From the NCBI GenBank assembly GCA_026770025.1, contig JAMXDE010000056.1, forward strand, positions 248,001 through 312,000: a stretch of DNA of 64,000 nucleotides, read 5' to 3'. Of the stretch, positions 23,043-34,831 are shown one piece after another. Below the pieces are notes generated by a model. The model had not been told where the DNA came from. It searched no databases and worked only from the letters and a program-made list of their open reading frames with translations. Every line of letters begins with the position of its first letter. Position 1 is the first letter of the stretch. The position numbers and the translations under genes were made by a program. This DNA is from Craspedostauros australis (Eukaryota > Bacillariophyta > Bacillariophyceae > Mastogloiales > Achnanthaceae).

Positions 23043-24822
23043 GCTGTCAGTGCTGGGATGATGAGATGAGCGCGGCGCGTGATTCGATGACGACTGTGGA
23101 TGTCTCTTGCTGATTGCTTTCCAGCGCGGCTTGTTGAAATGGGGATGAGTGTCGTGCTTGCGCTTGAGCTTGTCCTGGTTCTTTCGCGTATGCACACTCT
23201 CTTCCTCGTCTCTCTTGTTGATTCGAAAGATCGAACGATTGAATGCTTCTTGGTCGGTTGATCGATCGTTCGATCGACTCCTTGATTGATGATGTGATCA
23301 CCGGACTGCGTGGTTGATGGACGATGGACGATGGACGATGGACGATGGACGATGAGCTCTTGGAGGTGCTTTCAGTGTGGCCCCCACCGTGGCTCCAGCT
23401 TTATTGTTGTTGCTGTTGTTGTTCCTGTTGTCGATGTCGAGGCCGACGGTGCTCGTTTTCTGTGGTCTCACAACATTGCTCCATGGTCAGCCCGTCTTCG
23501 TGCCAACGAGCACCTCATTGCAAAGAGCACCGCGGACACATCTCTCCCCGGAGAGAACAGCACGATCAGTCACGTTGCCGTCACACACGTCCACCATGAG
23601 AGGATCGTCGCTGTGGAGGACTTGTCTGGGAAGGGTTTTTCGTGATGAAATTGTGGTTACGTGACTTCCACCATGTTTTGTTGTCCATGGTGGACACAAA
23701 TCGACGGATTCTCATGTCGTTCCGACATGACACACACGAATAAAAAAGCACAATCCATCCGTTGTGTTTGCTCTTTGATCCAATTGGTCAAAGAGAAGTG
23801 TGTATTTGTCTGTGTGAAAGGTGTGTGGTGAACTGCTTCCCTGTTGGTCGTATGGGTCAAGTGGATGTTTAGGCAGAAGTTGCTGACGTTGCATTGGGGC
23901 ATGTCAAGGTTGTCATCAGTTGTGACATCTTGATAACTCTCGCTTGTGTCACAGTCATGGTCGTGCCATAACTGTGCCACGCGGGAAAAGGCTGCGCGCG
24001 CATGTCACGACATCATCGCTAAACGGTCGCTTCTGCAGCGGTTTTCCGATTGCGAGGTTCTCATCGTTCATCACATCTCGTGCAGAAAGTTCTCAATAGC
24101 ATTCTCGAAGTTGATGCACAAGAACGCTGCCAAACCAACAAGAACATTCGCAACGGTCACATCACTCACAAAAGAGTACGAGTGGACCGAACGAGCACAA
24201 CTACAAGGAGGAGGTCACAAAGAAAAGAAAGAGACAAAAAGTCAGATTCTCATTGATCGGAAGCAACACACACAAGGAGGCAATCGCGAAAGACCACGAG
24301 CTACATCGCGAGCAAGCAGAGAGCGTCTCTGTTGGGAGCACACACGATCACTCCACACAACCACGAATACAAATTCGAGTACCATACTATACAAGAGTAT
24401 TATTGAGTGGGCAGAGCCTTCAGTGCACACTTGCGACAAACCAATCCAGGCAAAGCACCATACTCTACACCAAACCATATAAGTTGACAGCCACTACCGA
24501 GAACACAACGTGGAAGGTGCCATCATCGTGCTCGTATCTGCATCCAATTCGTTTCGACTCGACTCGACTCGATCCAATCTCCCGATCGCATTCTGCTGCA
24601 TCGCAACCACTGCTCAAGCCGTTGGATTCTTCAATCTGACAGCGAAAAGAATTTCATCACGTCAAGAGCGAGCAGAAGAAAGCCTGACAAACGTCGCGTC
24701 GTACCCCCAGCTCGTACTCCAACATCCATCAACAAGGACAAGGACATCAACAGGAGGAGGAGGAGGAGGAGGAGCAGTAGCAACAGGGACATTCGCCCAT
24801 TCATTCACTTCGTTCGTTGACT
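23043..24822. other. Intergenic region between divergent genes
   Basis: About 1.8 kb with no ORF that I trust. A perfect 7-base tandem repeat (GATGGAC, five copies plus) lies at 23316-23354. The rest probably contains the promoters and 5' UTRs of the divergent giant lobe gene and the gene at 24823. Purine-rich low-complexity sequence fills 24150-24330. Confidence 0.5.
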
Positions 24823-25275
24823 ATGAACTCTCAAGAGATTGGACCGACAGCGGTCGCTATGGACACGACGGCATCCCGGAGCATCTTCGTCTTTGGTGAA
24901 CCGGCTTCCCCTCCCCAACATCAGGCACCATCGTTTTCCCACAACACAATGCCTACACCACCACGGTCTGCGATGAGCTCCATGGCATTGCCTGTGCTGT
25001 CATCGTTCGCCAACCCCAAGGGCGCGGCAGCAGCGGCCTCATCAAAACGAAAGCGGCATGCAGAGGCGGAAGTGGAGCGCAGTGCTCCGGAAGCTTCCCA
25101 ACAGGATCAGCAACCACAGCATGGTTTCTTCACGAGATTGTTGGATTCGGTCACGACTGGTGCAAGCGGTCGGAAACGAACCACCGCCTCCACGATAAGC
25201 AAGTACAGGGACGACCTGGCCATGCTGGATGAGATTCCTGTGACCTTCGATCGCATGGATTGTGCATTCTTGTGA
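24823..25275 (+). CDS. Small unrecognised protein, possibly nuclear
   Basis: A 150-residue protein from the ATG at 24823 (MNSQEIGPTAVAMDTT). I do not recognise it. It is Ser/Pro/Ala-rich in the first half (SIFVFGEPASPP), has a basic cluster SSKRKRHAEAE near 67-77 that could be a nuclear localisation signal, and a second basic patch SGRKRTTAST near 115. A more ordered C-terminus follows (ISKYRDDLAMLDEIPVTFDR). Compositional contrast with the flanking DNA and the defined C-terminus favour a real gene. A first exon further upstream cannot be excluded. Confidence 0.5.
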   Translation: MNSQEIGPTAVAMDTTASRSIFVFGEPASPPQHQAPSFSHNTMPTPPRSAMSSMALPVLSSFANPKGAAAAASSKRKRHAEAEVERSAPEASQQDQQPQHGFFTRLLDSVTTGASGRKRTTASTISKYRDDLAMLDEIPVTFDRMDCAFL

Positions 25276-27619
25276 GCAAGCGGATGCTGAAATTGGATTT
25301 CAGATCGAGCAAGCGCACACAAACAGGCAGAAGCACAAACACACAGGAATATTAAAGATATGATGTGGTGTGATTGGCATAGAGAGATGGGTGGCATGAG
25401 AGTAAGATACAAGCAATAAGAAATAAAACAGGACAGAAACATGGGACACCATAATGCACAGAACAGTGCAGCACAGTGCGACTTTCTGGAGAGCGGTCGA
25501 TTGGTAGATTTTGTTCTTGGGATACCCCGATGCTCACCTGTGTTCTCACGAGGACATGCTGAGAGCGCTGATGCGATGGAAGGGAGAGCAATTCTCCAAC
25601 AACATCAGTCTACCACACGTTTCAAGTCGTTGCAGCAGATGCTCATTCCACCCGTACTCGTATGTCCAGTACCTCCTTTGATGGTGCGGAAAGTCTTGGA
25701 CGGGTCGATGAAGCAAACAGTTAAGAAGGGCGAACTGAAGCTTCCTGTTGTTCTGCAGATGCACTCCGTCATGTCCCAATGGAGCCTCCACATATTTGTT
25801 GCTTCGTGAAGTTACGAGATAGTATAGTAACTGCCACGCAAGGTATGTCAAGCATGCATGATGTACTCGTATGTCCTGTTGAACGCATGTCCTCTGGTAG
25901 GAGTGTAGACTGAAGTGGAGTATAGTACGTATGATGCGAGCATGTACTATACCCGTGGTGTACCTATGTGATGAATGTTTGTTCTTTGTTGTGGAGGTGT
26001 CAACCCAACTCCCGCAGCAGAACTTTCTCAAATCGTCTCATCGCCAGCTCGCCACCTTGTTTGCTTGCCTTTGTGCATGGTTCCCTCCACCTCTCGATCG
26101 ATCGAACGAACGAACTCTGCCCTCGCTTGCATGTGGCGACAGGAGAAGCGAAGGTTGAGGGAGTGACTGGAGACTGCATGGAAACTTCTTTGTGCTGGTG
26201 GGCAAGCGCAATGCAATGCAATGCAACACACAACAGCAAGGAAGAAGAAGAGAGAGACATCAAATTTTGGAGTGGGATTGAAGCACACAAGAAGGAGGAA
26301 AACAAGGCACAGGTGGCGAATCTTACGGTAACTCTGCCGTTCGCCACATTTTGTCCTTTGTTGGGCACAGTGTGCGTGCATGTCGGTGGTTGTTACCGGT
26401 GGTGAGATCGTCCTGGGTGCTCAACCGTTACCACATGGCGCAGCTCTTTCGTGGGATGCGCAATCACGCCCGCAACAGACGAAAATGATTGGTCGCCAGC
26501 ACTCCGTTGCGAGCACAGCCCACGGAAAATTAACCGGACCTCACATAATTACCATCATGTGGATGAGCGTACCGGACAAAAAAAGTTGATGCACATGGTC
26601 GTCACAACGAGAGTGTGGATCTGTCAACGCAGAAAAGTTAACGGAGTCTAACGTTCCGCGCATGTATTTTTCTCCGTTCCCACGCGGTGACAGTCTCCAC
26701 AGATTTTTGGGCACAAGCAGCAATCTTGTGTGATTGGTTTGTGGCTCCGCCTTTCTTCTTTGTGGCCATGGTGTTTGGCTTCTGTTTCTGGTGGGAAACG
26801 TTGTGATTCGTGGTGGGCATGCGATTGCCGCGGTTGGGAACTGTGCCAACGCGTTGGGATGGGCGGCGATGCGTTTCCTCTTTGTGCACGAGTTGCGAGC
26901 ACGAGGAGAGTGCGTCTTGTCCGACCGTTTCGTTGCAGACCGCCATGCGAGGGTTGATGGTTTGATGGTGGTTGGTGGGTGTCTGGATGGACAACGCCAC
27001 CACGATGATTACTGGTATTGCTTGTGTGAACACGAACTGTATTTGTGGGAGTACATGGACGGCGACGGTTACGATACCTCAACAATCGGGAACACAAGCG
27101 TGTGGTTGTCATCCAAGAAGCCCACACAAGGTGATCTTGCAACGCCGATCCTTTCGGCCACTTCCCCAACCCTGCTGAAACGAGGACTGCACAGAGCAGT
27201 ACACTCTTGTGGCTTCTGATTCCGTCCCCGCGAAGTTGGTGACTTGGACTTGCTGGGTCAGCCGCCTTCTTGTTCATCGCATCATCCGCTTCCGCCAGAA
27301 GTGTACTGGTATCGGCTCTGCACATATCATACTATTGCATGCCAATACAGGCACAGACGCAGACACAGCTACTCCATCGCGCAGACTCCAACAAGTATAA
27401 CATAATAGTTGGAGAGTCGACCGGAGACAACCAGAGCAGACGAAACGAGAGATTGATAGCCGTCAAGGGCAGTACATACGGAGACGGTGCACAAACTGCA
27501 GACCACAGTGAGCTGGAATAGTTCCATATACCTACACTGTCGAGTGCATCCCAGCACGTGCATCCAACCAAGCACCAATACGACCTGGAGTCCTCTGCGA
27601 GTGTTGCAGGTGGCCAAGC
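25276..27619. other. 2.3-kb stretch without a supportable gene
   Basis: Many overlapping ORFs under 230 codons on both strands, all with atypical composition and no recognisable motif. The longest (minus strand 26648-27325, plus strand 26734-27219) overlap each other and show no domain. No tRNA cloverleaf or strong repeat was seen. It may hold a non-coding transcript or long UTRs. Confidence 0.45.
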
Positions 27620-29470
27620 ATGAAGCTGTTCGGAGGCAAAAAGCCCCACCATGGGCCACACCACATCGCCTTGGTGGAAGCCCGCATGGGCATCGAGGAG
27701 CAGTTCTCGTCGGACGATAGCAGCGGCATGTACTCGGCGGAGATCATCCATGCTCCCAGCCAGATGGACCAGAAGGTCAGGGACGCCTTGATCCGCCGTC
27801 AGCAGCACATGGGCCGCTTCGACAAGCAGAACCAGAAGCAGCAGAGGCAGCTGTTGCGGGATGAGGAGAACGGCTCTCTCCGCATCAATGCCCAGGATGA
27901 GCATCTCGCTTCGAAGCTCGGCGTTGCTCCCACCAATGCTGCTGCCTCCCAGAGCGACGTCAATGACCGTGCCCATACCAACATCAAGGGCAAAGCCAAT
28001 GCTCGGGCTAATGCCAAGGCTAGTGCGAATGCTAACACCGCCATCGTGGCCAACCTGAAGGCGGTCTCGTTCCCAGAGACCATCGATCCCCGGTCACGCT
28101 CCATCATATCATCCGAGTTCGATGACTCGACTGTGGGTGGGGATGAAGGCTACGAGATCACGGCGTCCAGACCACCTGCCGTCAGAGGATGGAAGAAGTG
28201 CATCAAGCAGCTCAGCTGCTCCGCCTCCAAGAGGGAGCGCAAGCTGGAGCAACAGAGACAGTTCAGCGACACCATGGTGGTGGATCTCTTCTCCATCGAC
28301 AATGAATCGCTCAAGCCCACCAACATTCCCGTAGATGAAGAGGACCCACCCACCAGGTCCTGCACTCCGAGGATCAGGCTCGGTCCTGCTTTCAGCGGAA
28401 ACAGCAATCACGGCAGAATGAACAAGAACGTCAGCAATCATAGCAGCAGCAATGTTGGCAATGGCAAAACTGCAAGTGGCAGGAGCAACCAAGCCGCAGG
28501 CACGTCATCCGCATCGCCGCCACCGCCCGAGAGCCCATCAAGACAGGTGCTCATCACAGTCAAGGAGGGGAAGAACCTCGTCAGCGCCTCCCAAGTCACG
28601 CCCTCGAGGTCGGACAACAAGGTCTACTCGTCCTCCACGAAGATCTACAGCCTCGACAAGCTGCCCAACTTCAACACCCTGTCAGACAAGAACGCCGCGA
28701 CAGGCAGCAAGCCGGGCGAGAAGAGGCTGCAAGTCAGGGATCTGACAAGCCAGAAGAGGGGCATCAGCTTCCCGTCCATGCGCGTGCTGTCCATGCGCAA
28801 ACCAAAGCAGCAGCAAGCGCAACACGATGACAAGCCTTCCGAACAGCAGCAACCGCAGCAGTCGCAACAACAACAGCAGCACCAGCAGCACCACCCACAT
28901 GTCACCATCACCACCCAACGCGCTGCACGATGGTTGGCCGGCATCGAGTCCGGCGGGTACCGCAAGGAGGATTACGAGAACAGTGCGGGACAGCATGGCA
29001 AGAACGACGCCGACTTCGACAATGATGATTCCGCCTTCTTCGACAACCGCCATCACAACTCCGAGGAGTACGATGAAGATGACACGGAGTCTTGGAACTC
29101 CTACACCACAGACGGCAAGGATGACGGCACCAGCTACACCTTCTTCACGGACTACACCGGTACGACGGGCAACCAGACGAACGGCACCGGTTACTCCACC
29201 GACACCACGGACGGCACGGAGGGATCCTCAAGCAGCAGCGGCGCTACCGGCATGGAGAATGGCCAGGAGGATGGCACGTCGCCGCACCGCAGCGGCCGAT
29301 CGCGTTACGACAACGAGCAGCTGTACCTGGAGGAGGAGGAGATACCCATGTTCCAGGCCGTGGCCGCCGATCTGGGCGTCGTGGCGGGATTCCTGGTGGC
29401 GGACGGCACCTCGTGTTTATCGTGCGTTGCGGACACGACACGAGAATCGGTGAACGGCCTGCGTCGATAG
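27620..29470 (+). CDS. Unrecognised low-complexity, probably disordered protein
   Basis: A single-exon ORF of 616 residues starting MKLFGGKKPHHGPHHIALVEAR. I do not recognise a family. The first 110 residues are charged and ordered-looking. An Ala/Asn repeat follows (KANARANAKASANANTA, about 125-142), then Ser- and Gln-rich stretches (poly-Gln/His near 415-435), and a Tyr/Asp/Thr-rich acidic segment with TDYTGTTGNQTNGTG near 510-535. The C-terminus (FQAVAADLGVVAGFLVADGTS) is mildly hydrophobic but too short and polar for a clear membrane helix. Codon use is even and GC-rich third positions run throughout, which supports translation. A cytoskeletal or regulatory scaffold is possible but unproven. 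Confidence 0.65.
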   Translation: MKLFGGKKPHHGPHHIALVEARMGIEEQFSSDDSSGMYSAEIIHAPSQMDQKVRDALIRRQQHMGRFDKQNQKQQRQLLRDEENGSLRINAQDEHLASKLGVAPTNAAASQSDVNDRAHTNIKGKANARANAKASANANTAIVANLKAVSFPETIDPRSRSIISSEFDDSTVGGDEGYEITASRPPAVRGWKKCIKQLSCSASKRERKLEQQRQFSDTMVVDLFSIDNESLKPTNIPVDEEDPPTRSCTPRIRLGPAFSGNSNHGRMNKNVSNHSSSNVGNGKTASGRSNQAAGTSSASPPPPESPSRQVLITVKEGKNLVSASQVTPSRSDNKVYSSSTKIYSLDKLPNFNTLSDKNAATGSKPGEKRLQVRDLTSQKRGISFPSMRVLSMRKPKQQQAQHDDKPSEQQQPQQSQQQQQHQQHHPHVTITTQRAARWLAGIESGGYRKEDYENSAGQHGKNDADFDNDDSAFFDNRHHNSEEYDEDDTESWNSYTTDGKDDGTSYTFFTDYTGTTGNQTNGTGYSTDTTDGTEGSSSSSGATGMENGQEDGTSPHRSGRSRYDNEQLYLEEEEIPMFQAVAADLGVVAGFLVADGTSCLSCVADTTRESVNGLRR

Positions 29471-30484
29471 GGAGGGATGGGACATTGCATATGCTATGGT
29501 ACTTGTTTGGGTATATATGTATGGAGGGAGGGAGAGAAGAGAACGACGGGGAGGGAAAGGGAGAAGAGGGAAGGTGTGGGTTCCTGGTGAGACTTGGTGA
29601 CGAGCACCTGGTAGGTGTACTCGAAGCTGGCCACCGGAAGAACGAATCGGGCGAAACCCACGCTCTCGCACGACGCCCGCCCGCAATGCAGCAGCGTGCG
29701 CTAACATGTTAACAGTTGCCAAAGTGCGCAGAGTGAATTAGCAAACCGCGGAATGAAGAAGAAATGGCTGGATGCAAGTATGAATGTCTGCTTGACTCGA
29801 TCCTCCATTCTGCTATGCACCCCTCCGCAGCATAGTAGTACCGCTCGTGAATTTGATAGTCGTATCTGATGTGGGTGCCTCGCTTTTTTGTTTTTCTCCA
29901 TTCCAATTCAGCTCGAAATTTTGAAAAACACGAAAATTGCAGAAACCTTGACGAAATGAGAAAGGCGTCCATTCAAGTCCCATTATTCCGTGACTGAAAA
30001 GAGGCGCGCCACAAATTCATCGTAGAACGGCGGTAGGATTGTTGCGTAGAAAATGTTGTTGGTTTGCGCGGCGTTGTGTGTTTCTGTGTTTGTTTTGTGG
30101 TGAGTTTGAGTCATGCGCCGAATTCGTTCCTTCCATGTTTCTTGGATGGACACTTTGTTGGCAGACTTTGTGAGGAGCGACTGCATTGGTGGTGGAAGCA
30201 GGAGCTGAGCAGAAGCAGGAATAAGAGTGCTGGATCGTCGCTGTCACTGTCGCCATCATCATCATCAGCATCACCAAGTGGGACAAGCGGAGGCTGCGAC
30301 GGCGAGAGCGATATCGTTGTGGTCGTTGGAGTTGAGGTGTGATTGCGATCTCATTGCTGCAGAAGTAAACGGAAGCACAACAACGCAAGCAAACAAGCAG
30401 GGAAGCGGGTGAAAGAAGACGCCTGGTCTGAATTGCAACACTCTAATCGCAAATAGAAAGATAGAGAAAGGAAAGAGCACAACG
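29471..30484. other. Intergenic region
   Basis: About 1 kb with a GGGA-rich segment at 29520-29575 and an AT-rich part at 29880-29960. No convincing ORF, RNA gene or repeat. It probably contains the 3' UTR of the left gene and the promoter of the gene at 30485. Confidence 0.45.
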
Positions 30485-33336
30485 ATGCCGTCCGACGAAT
30501 GGCATGAGGGCAAGCTGGTGGAGGTCGAGAGTCGAACATGGCCAGGGTGAGTGTCATCACATCAACGCGTGTTTCTTCATGCAGTATGGTACTACGGTAC
30601 TACGGTACTACCATACGCATGCGACTGCCGCCCATAATGACAACAGCTGATGGCAACTGGTGATGGGAGAGTGCGAGGGACCACATGTGCAACACATCAG
30701 CAACGGCATGGAACAAGAAGAGTGAATGATGGATGGTGAATGCGTTCGTGCGTCTCCGACAGAATTCAATTGAATCAGGATACCCGCACTCGCAGGTGCA
30801 AAAAAATGAGGCTCCTTCAACCATCATATTAATATTATATGATCAATTCGACAACCGCAGACAGGTATCGCGTACCACACTCTGCGAATCTCAAATACGC
30901 ATGACAAACATCCTCACACTCTCTATTCCATTGCTGTACATCCTTTCTTCCCAACCACACGACTACTAACTGCCACTTGCCTTCGTCTGCTCACATTGCA
31001 GCATCAACAAACCAGGCGGTTGCGCCCGCATCATCAAGGTCAACTATGCAACGGATGAGGTTGGAAAGCGCTTTGTCAAATCGCTGGATGTCAAATACGT
31101 CGTCAACAATGGATGCGAGAAGAACGTCGACCCTCTCGTCATCCTGCCGTACCAGGAACTTGCACCGCGTGGCAGGAGGAGACGGGGACGCGATTTCTTT
31201 GTGCCCGACAACAAGGCCACAGCAAATGACGATGCCGGAAGCAATACCGCTGACAAGAAAAAGAGCAACACCAATGCTTCTGCTGGTGCCAATGGTAGAT
31301 CAAATAGACGGAAAGCTGACAGCGGTGCTGCGAACAGCAGGAGGTCACTCGCAGGCAGAGCGGCCATTGTCGTGCCATTGGACGACGCAGATGATATGGA
31401 GGAGGAAATGAAAGTGCAGCCCAACAGAACGCGGAGCAACAAATCAACCAGAAACAAGAAGCGAACTTCATCCGAATCACGGCAGAGGTCGCGATGCACC
31501 AAGCGGACCAAATCGACAGCAGCAACGTCGGCTGTGCGCACGATGGACGACTCGGTGAGTCAACCAACCAGGCAATCCTCGAATGACGATGGGAACGCGA
31601 AAGCTGGGAGGAGCAAGACTGCTCGGTCACGCAGCACGAACATACGGAAAGCGTCCAACAAATCAACCTCTGCTCCCCCAACTACTTCTGCACTGATTCC
31701 TGGTGCGAATCCCGATCAGCTGCATCAAAAGTCACAGGGCATACAGGCGGTGACGCCTGTTCCGTCCATTGTCACGTTGGTGCAATCACTCGAGGTCTCT
31801 CCATTGGAACCTGCCGAGTACGTGGCTCCTGTGGAAGTCGAACCCAGTGCAAAGCGTGGCCTCTTCGTAGATCCGAACGATGCCAAAGTTAAGCCTGCGG
31901 ATCATGATAGCAAGCATGCGGACCGTGGCAACTCAAAGCGGGCAGCATCGAAGGAACGCTCGGCGCAACATCAGCCATCGAAGACAGCAACGTTGTCACA
32001 CTCACAAACACAACAATCACATTCGAGTGGCAAGAGACTGTCGCCGTCGCGTTCTCAGGAGGTGGGACGTGCAAGCAAGCATCCATCCGCGCTTCCACAG
32101 CAGCAGAGTGCACCACAGAACAAAGCCAAGGCGGATCGCAATTCTGGAAAGCCCTGGGCAAATCAATCCGGCGCGAAGTTGCCTGTTGCCTCCAAGCTTC
32201 GGTCGCGACAATCGCACACCATCGCCCACAGGTCAACCGAAATCTTGAATCATGCCCCCTCCCAATCGGCGATCACCTCGCAGTCTGCCCGTTCGCCGAG
32301 GACATCATCGTGCAAGTCTGTCACAGTGCCGTCCTATTCCAACCGTGGCATGAGAAGCGTGAAGCCATCGTCCAACAAGTACGGCACCAAGGTGGGATCG
32401 CGACGGAGTCAACCTGGCGGCGGTGTCATTCATGTGCCGGGCACCAAGTCGAATGCAAAGTCTAAGGCAAGGTTAGTTGCAAAACCCAATGCCAAGATGC
32501 AAGCCGTCGATCGGACAGGCTCGATTGTCGACGTGGCATCGGCCAAAGCCTCGCGACGGCCCCTCCAGTCCGTGTACGAACAGGAACTGCTGAAGGCCCG
32601 TAACTTCATGGCCGAAATCAGCGGACCACGTGAGGAAGATCGCATTCATTCTTCCACGTACTCCGCTTGCACACCCGTATCGCAGACACCGCGATGGCGT
32701 GGCAACGCGCGTCCACAAACGAAGGTCAAGGCAGATCCTGCGGAAAGATCCCCCAATCACAAGTCGCAGGAGGAAGGTGCACAGTTCGGCAGCCGCGCAC
32801 ATCAGCGGTCGGCAGCACAGAAGGTTCAGAAGTCATTGTGAGTTTGTGGCGTGTACTTTGCATGATCACGTGTGCATGCTGCTTGTTGACTGTTGACTGT
32901 TGACTGTTGTACTCTGTTCGGTTTTGAACTGAACAATGGAACTCACTTGCACCCGAACTGTATGCTCTGCGTTTTGTTTTGTTTTGTTGATGTCACCTTC
33001 ATTCAATCCACTATCTTGTGCTTCGCGCCACTCAATTGTCCTGGTGATGGTAATGGTGATGGTGATGGTGACGTTCTGATTTCTTCACCCCGCCTCTCTT
33101 CCTCGCCTGCGGCATGCGCGTGGAATAGACGGTACGAACAATTCCTGGCGATCTTCCAATCGTTGCGAGAGAGCCGCTTCGAAGACGAGATGATGGAGGA
33201 GACCGATTTCAAGACGGCGACGAACGAAGTGACGAAAACGACGACGTTTACGGACGGAGAGATCGACGAGCATCTGAAGAGGCTGGTCAGCGAGGGCAAG
33301 ATCGTGCAGAGCGATGGTTGCATCTTTCTGGTATAA
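30485..33336 (+). CDS. Three-exon protein with N-terminal WPGINKPGG module and possible C-terminal winged helix
   Basis: Exons 30485-30546, 31002-32837 and 33129-33336 have GT-AG junctions with phases 2 and 2 matching and encode 701 residues. Residues 1-85 form a compact conserved-looking module: VEVESRTWPGINKPGGCARI, then DVKYVVNNGCEKNVDPLVIL and a basic RGRRRRGRD. The middle 500 residues are Ser/Lys/Arg/Gln-rich and probably disordered. The last 70 residues (YEQFLAIFQSLRES ... FTDGEIDEHLKRLVSEGKIV, then a short IFLV end) have the pattern of a winged helix, somewhat like the tails of replication proteins. Basic composition and module layout suggest a chromatin or DNA-associated protein. I cannot name a family. 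Without the splice to exon 1 the WPG motif would be split from its start, so the first exon matters. Confidence 0.72.
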
Positions 33337-33588
33337 GCACCGGGTTGTGATAGGGCATTGCGAATTGCATGCCGCCTCTAGACGATTGCATCCAAACACA
33401 AGGACTCCGTGATATTCTATGTACTTCGCTCTCTCAGTTTGCAGTTGTGCATCGCCTTTTGAGAGGCCCCCAACTGGATAAGGACAACAGACACTTGTAC
33501 TGGGGGAGCACGTCGGTTATGGTTTGATCTAACCTGATTTAGATTGAATAACGTTGGCCTCTTGACACCCAATTGCTCGGCCCTCCAA

Positions 33589-34413
33589 TTACTTGTCCAT
33601 ATCCAAGTCGAACATGTTTGGATCGAAACCTGGAATGGGCGGCGTCCACTTGGGCATCTTCCTCCACTTGAGCGGGCGGTCCCTCTGCGTGTCCTGCTCA
33701 TCATAGTTGTGAACGTGATGGAGAAGGTCTGCGTACTTGCCATCGCCATCATGATCGTTGGCTGCGTTGCTGTGAGGACGCGGCAGCATGTTGAGGGCGT
33801 GAGTCTTGAGCTTGATCTTGCAATTGAGATCGTGATCCAGCTCGTTGTGCTGCTCGAACCTGCCGATGGTGTACGCCTTGCGCACGGCCTCGCGACGTTG
33901 GATCTCCTCTGGGTCCTTGAGGGGAGGCTCCTTGGTCGTGGGAGCGTCCAGAGAGCGCAGGATGATGTCCGTCTCGCGGCTGCGCGTGGTGTCTCCCTTG
34001 GGTTTCTTCTTGCTCTTGACCTTCTTGACCTTTTTGGCCGGTGCCGTGGACTCGCTCATCCAGCGCGCAATCTCTGGTTGCATTGATTGCTGCTGGTGTG
34101 GGAGCTGCTGCTGTGGGTGGTGTGGTTGAGATCGCCATTGAGACGAAGACAGCGTTGACATGAGCATCTGCGATGATCTGCCTGCAGCTGCAGCAGGTGC
34201 TGCCTCAAGGATTCCTCTGCATGCTGTCACTGCGGCAGAGCCGATTCTGAGGCTCCCAGAAAGGCGTTGGATGGGTGGCATGGTTGGTTGTCTTGGTTGT
34301 CTTGATGCCTGATGCCTAATAATGTCGGATGGCTCTTCTGATGCCTGATGATGTGAGATGGCTCCACTGACGGCTGCTTTGATGGCTGCTCTGTGCGTTG
34401 GTTGATTCGTCAT
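33589..34413 (-). CDS. Putative mitochondrial protein (possibly ribosomal)
   Basis: The frame is open to 34488, but a TATA-like element at 34494-34500 makes the Met at 34413 the first likely start (275 residues). A Met at 34281 (MPPIQRLSGSLRIGSAAVT) would begin a good mitochondrial presequence. The C-terminal 150 residues are ordered-looking: KKVKKVKSKKKPKGD, ILRSLDAPTTKEPPLKDPEE, YTIGRFEQHNELDHDLNCK, and the ending KWRKMPKWTPPIPGFDPNMF. The basic, small, helix-rich pattern and the divergent pairing with mitochondrial EF-Ts suggest a mitoribosomal or translation-associated protein. I recognise no specific family, so this is inference. Confidence 0.55.
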   Translation of the reverse strand: MTNQPTHRAAIKAAVSGAISHHQASEEPSDIIRHQASRQPRQPTMPPIQRLSGSLRIGSAAVTACRGILEAAPAAAAGRSSQMLMSTLSSSQWRSQPHHPQQQLPHQQQSMQPEIARWMSESTAPAKKVKKVKSKKKPKGDTTRSRETDIILRSLDAPTTKEPPLKDPEEIQRREAVRKAYTIGRFEQHNELDHDLNCKIKLKTHALNMLPRPHSNAANDHDGDGKYADLLHHVHNYDEQDTQRDRPLKWRKMPKWTPPIPGFDPNMFDLDMDK

Positions 34414-34831
34414 GGTGGTGATGTGTTGTTTGGTGCTTGTGTTGGAGTTTTGGCGCTGACGCGGACGACATACAGACTCTGTATCCAAAGGTACATATAT
34501 AGGCCTTTATGGATACAGAACCCAAATCTGCCACCAACCACGAAATTGTTCTCCGTCGCCACCGTTGTCGCCATCATCGTGGCGAGTGCCTCTCCTCCTT
34601 GATGTGTGCCGTGTTGCGCTCTCCACGATGCTCTCTGGAGCGTGTCATCTCCGTTCTCTCATTGTCAGACGAACTGTGTATAGTCGTAGCAGGTATTCTA
34701 TCATACCATAATATTCTATTCTCTCCACACCACCACCACACGATCACTCTACGTATACTGTGGCATTCCATTCGAATCTAGTCTATTTGAATCGACTGCA
34801 ACACGAGTCTTTCATCATCTACAATCTCACC
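34414..34831. promoter_or_regulatory. Bidirectional promoter region between two mitochondrial genes
   Basis: About 420 bases separate the divergent starts. A TATA-like stretch, ACATATATAGG, lies at about 34493-34503, placed well for the minus-strand gene. An AT-rich segment with CATACCATAATATTCTA near 34700 is a candidate for the EF-Ts side. Assignment is by position only. Confidence 0.35.

Noticed and set aside
26734-27219. 161-codon plus-strand ORF with hydrophobic start
   Set aside because: Overlaps an equally long minus-strand ORF, has no family pattern, and its start is in simple Gly/Val/Leu sequence.
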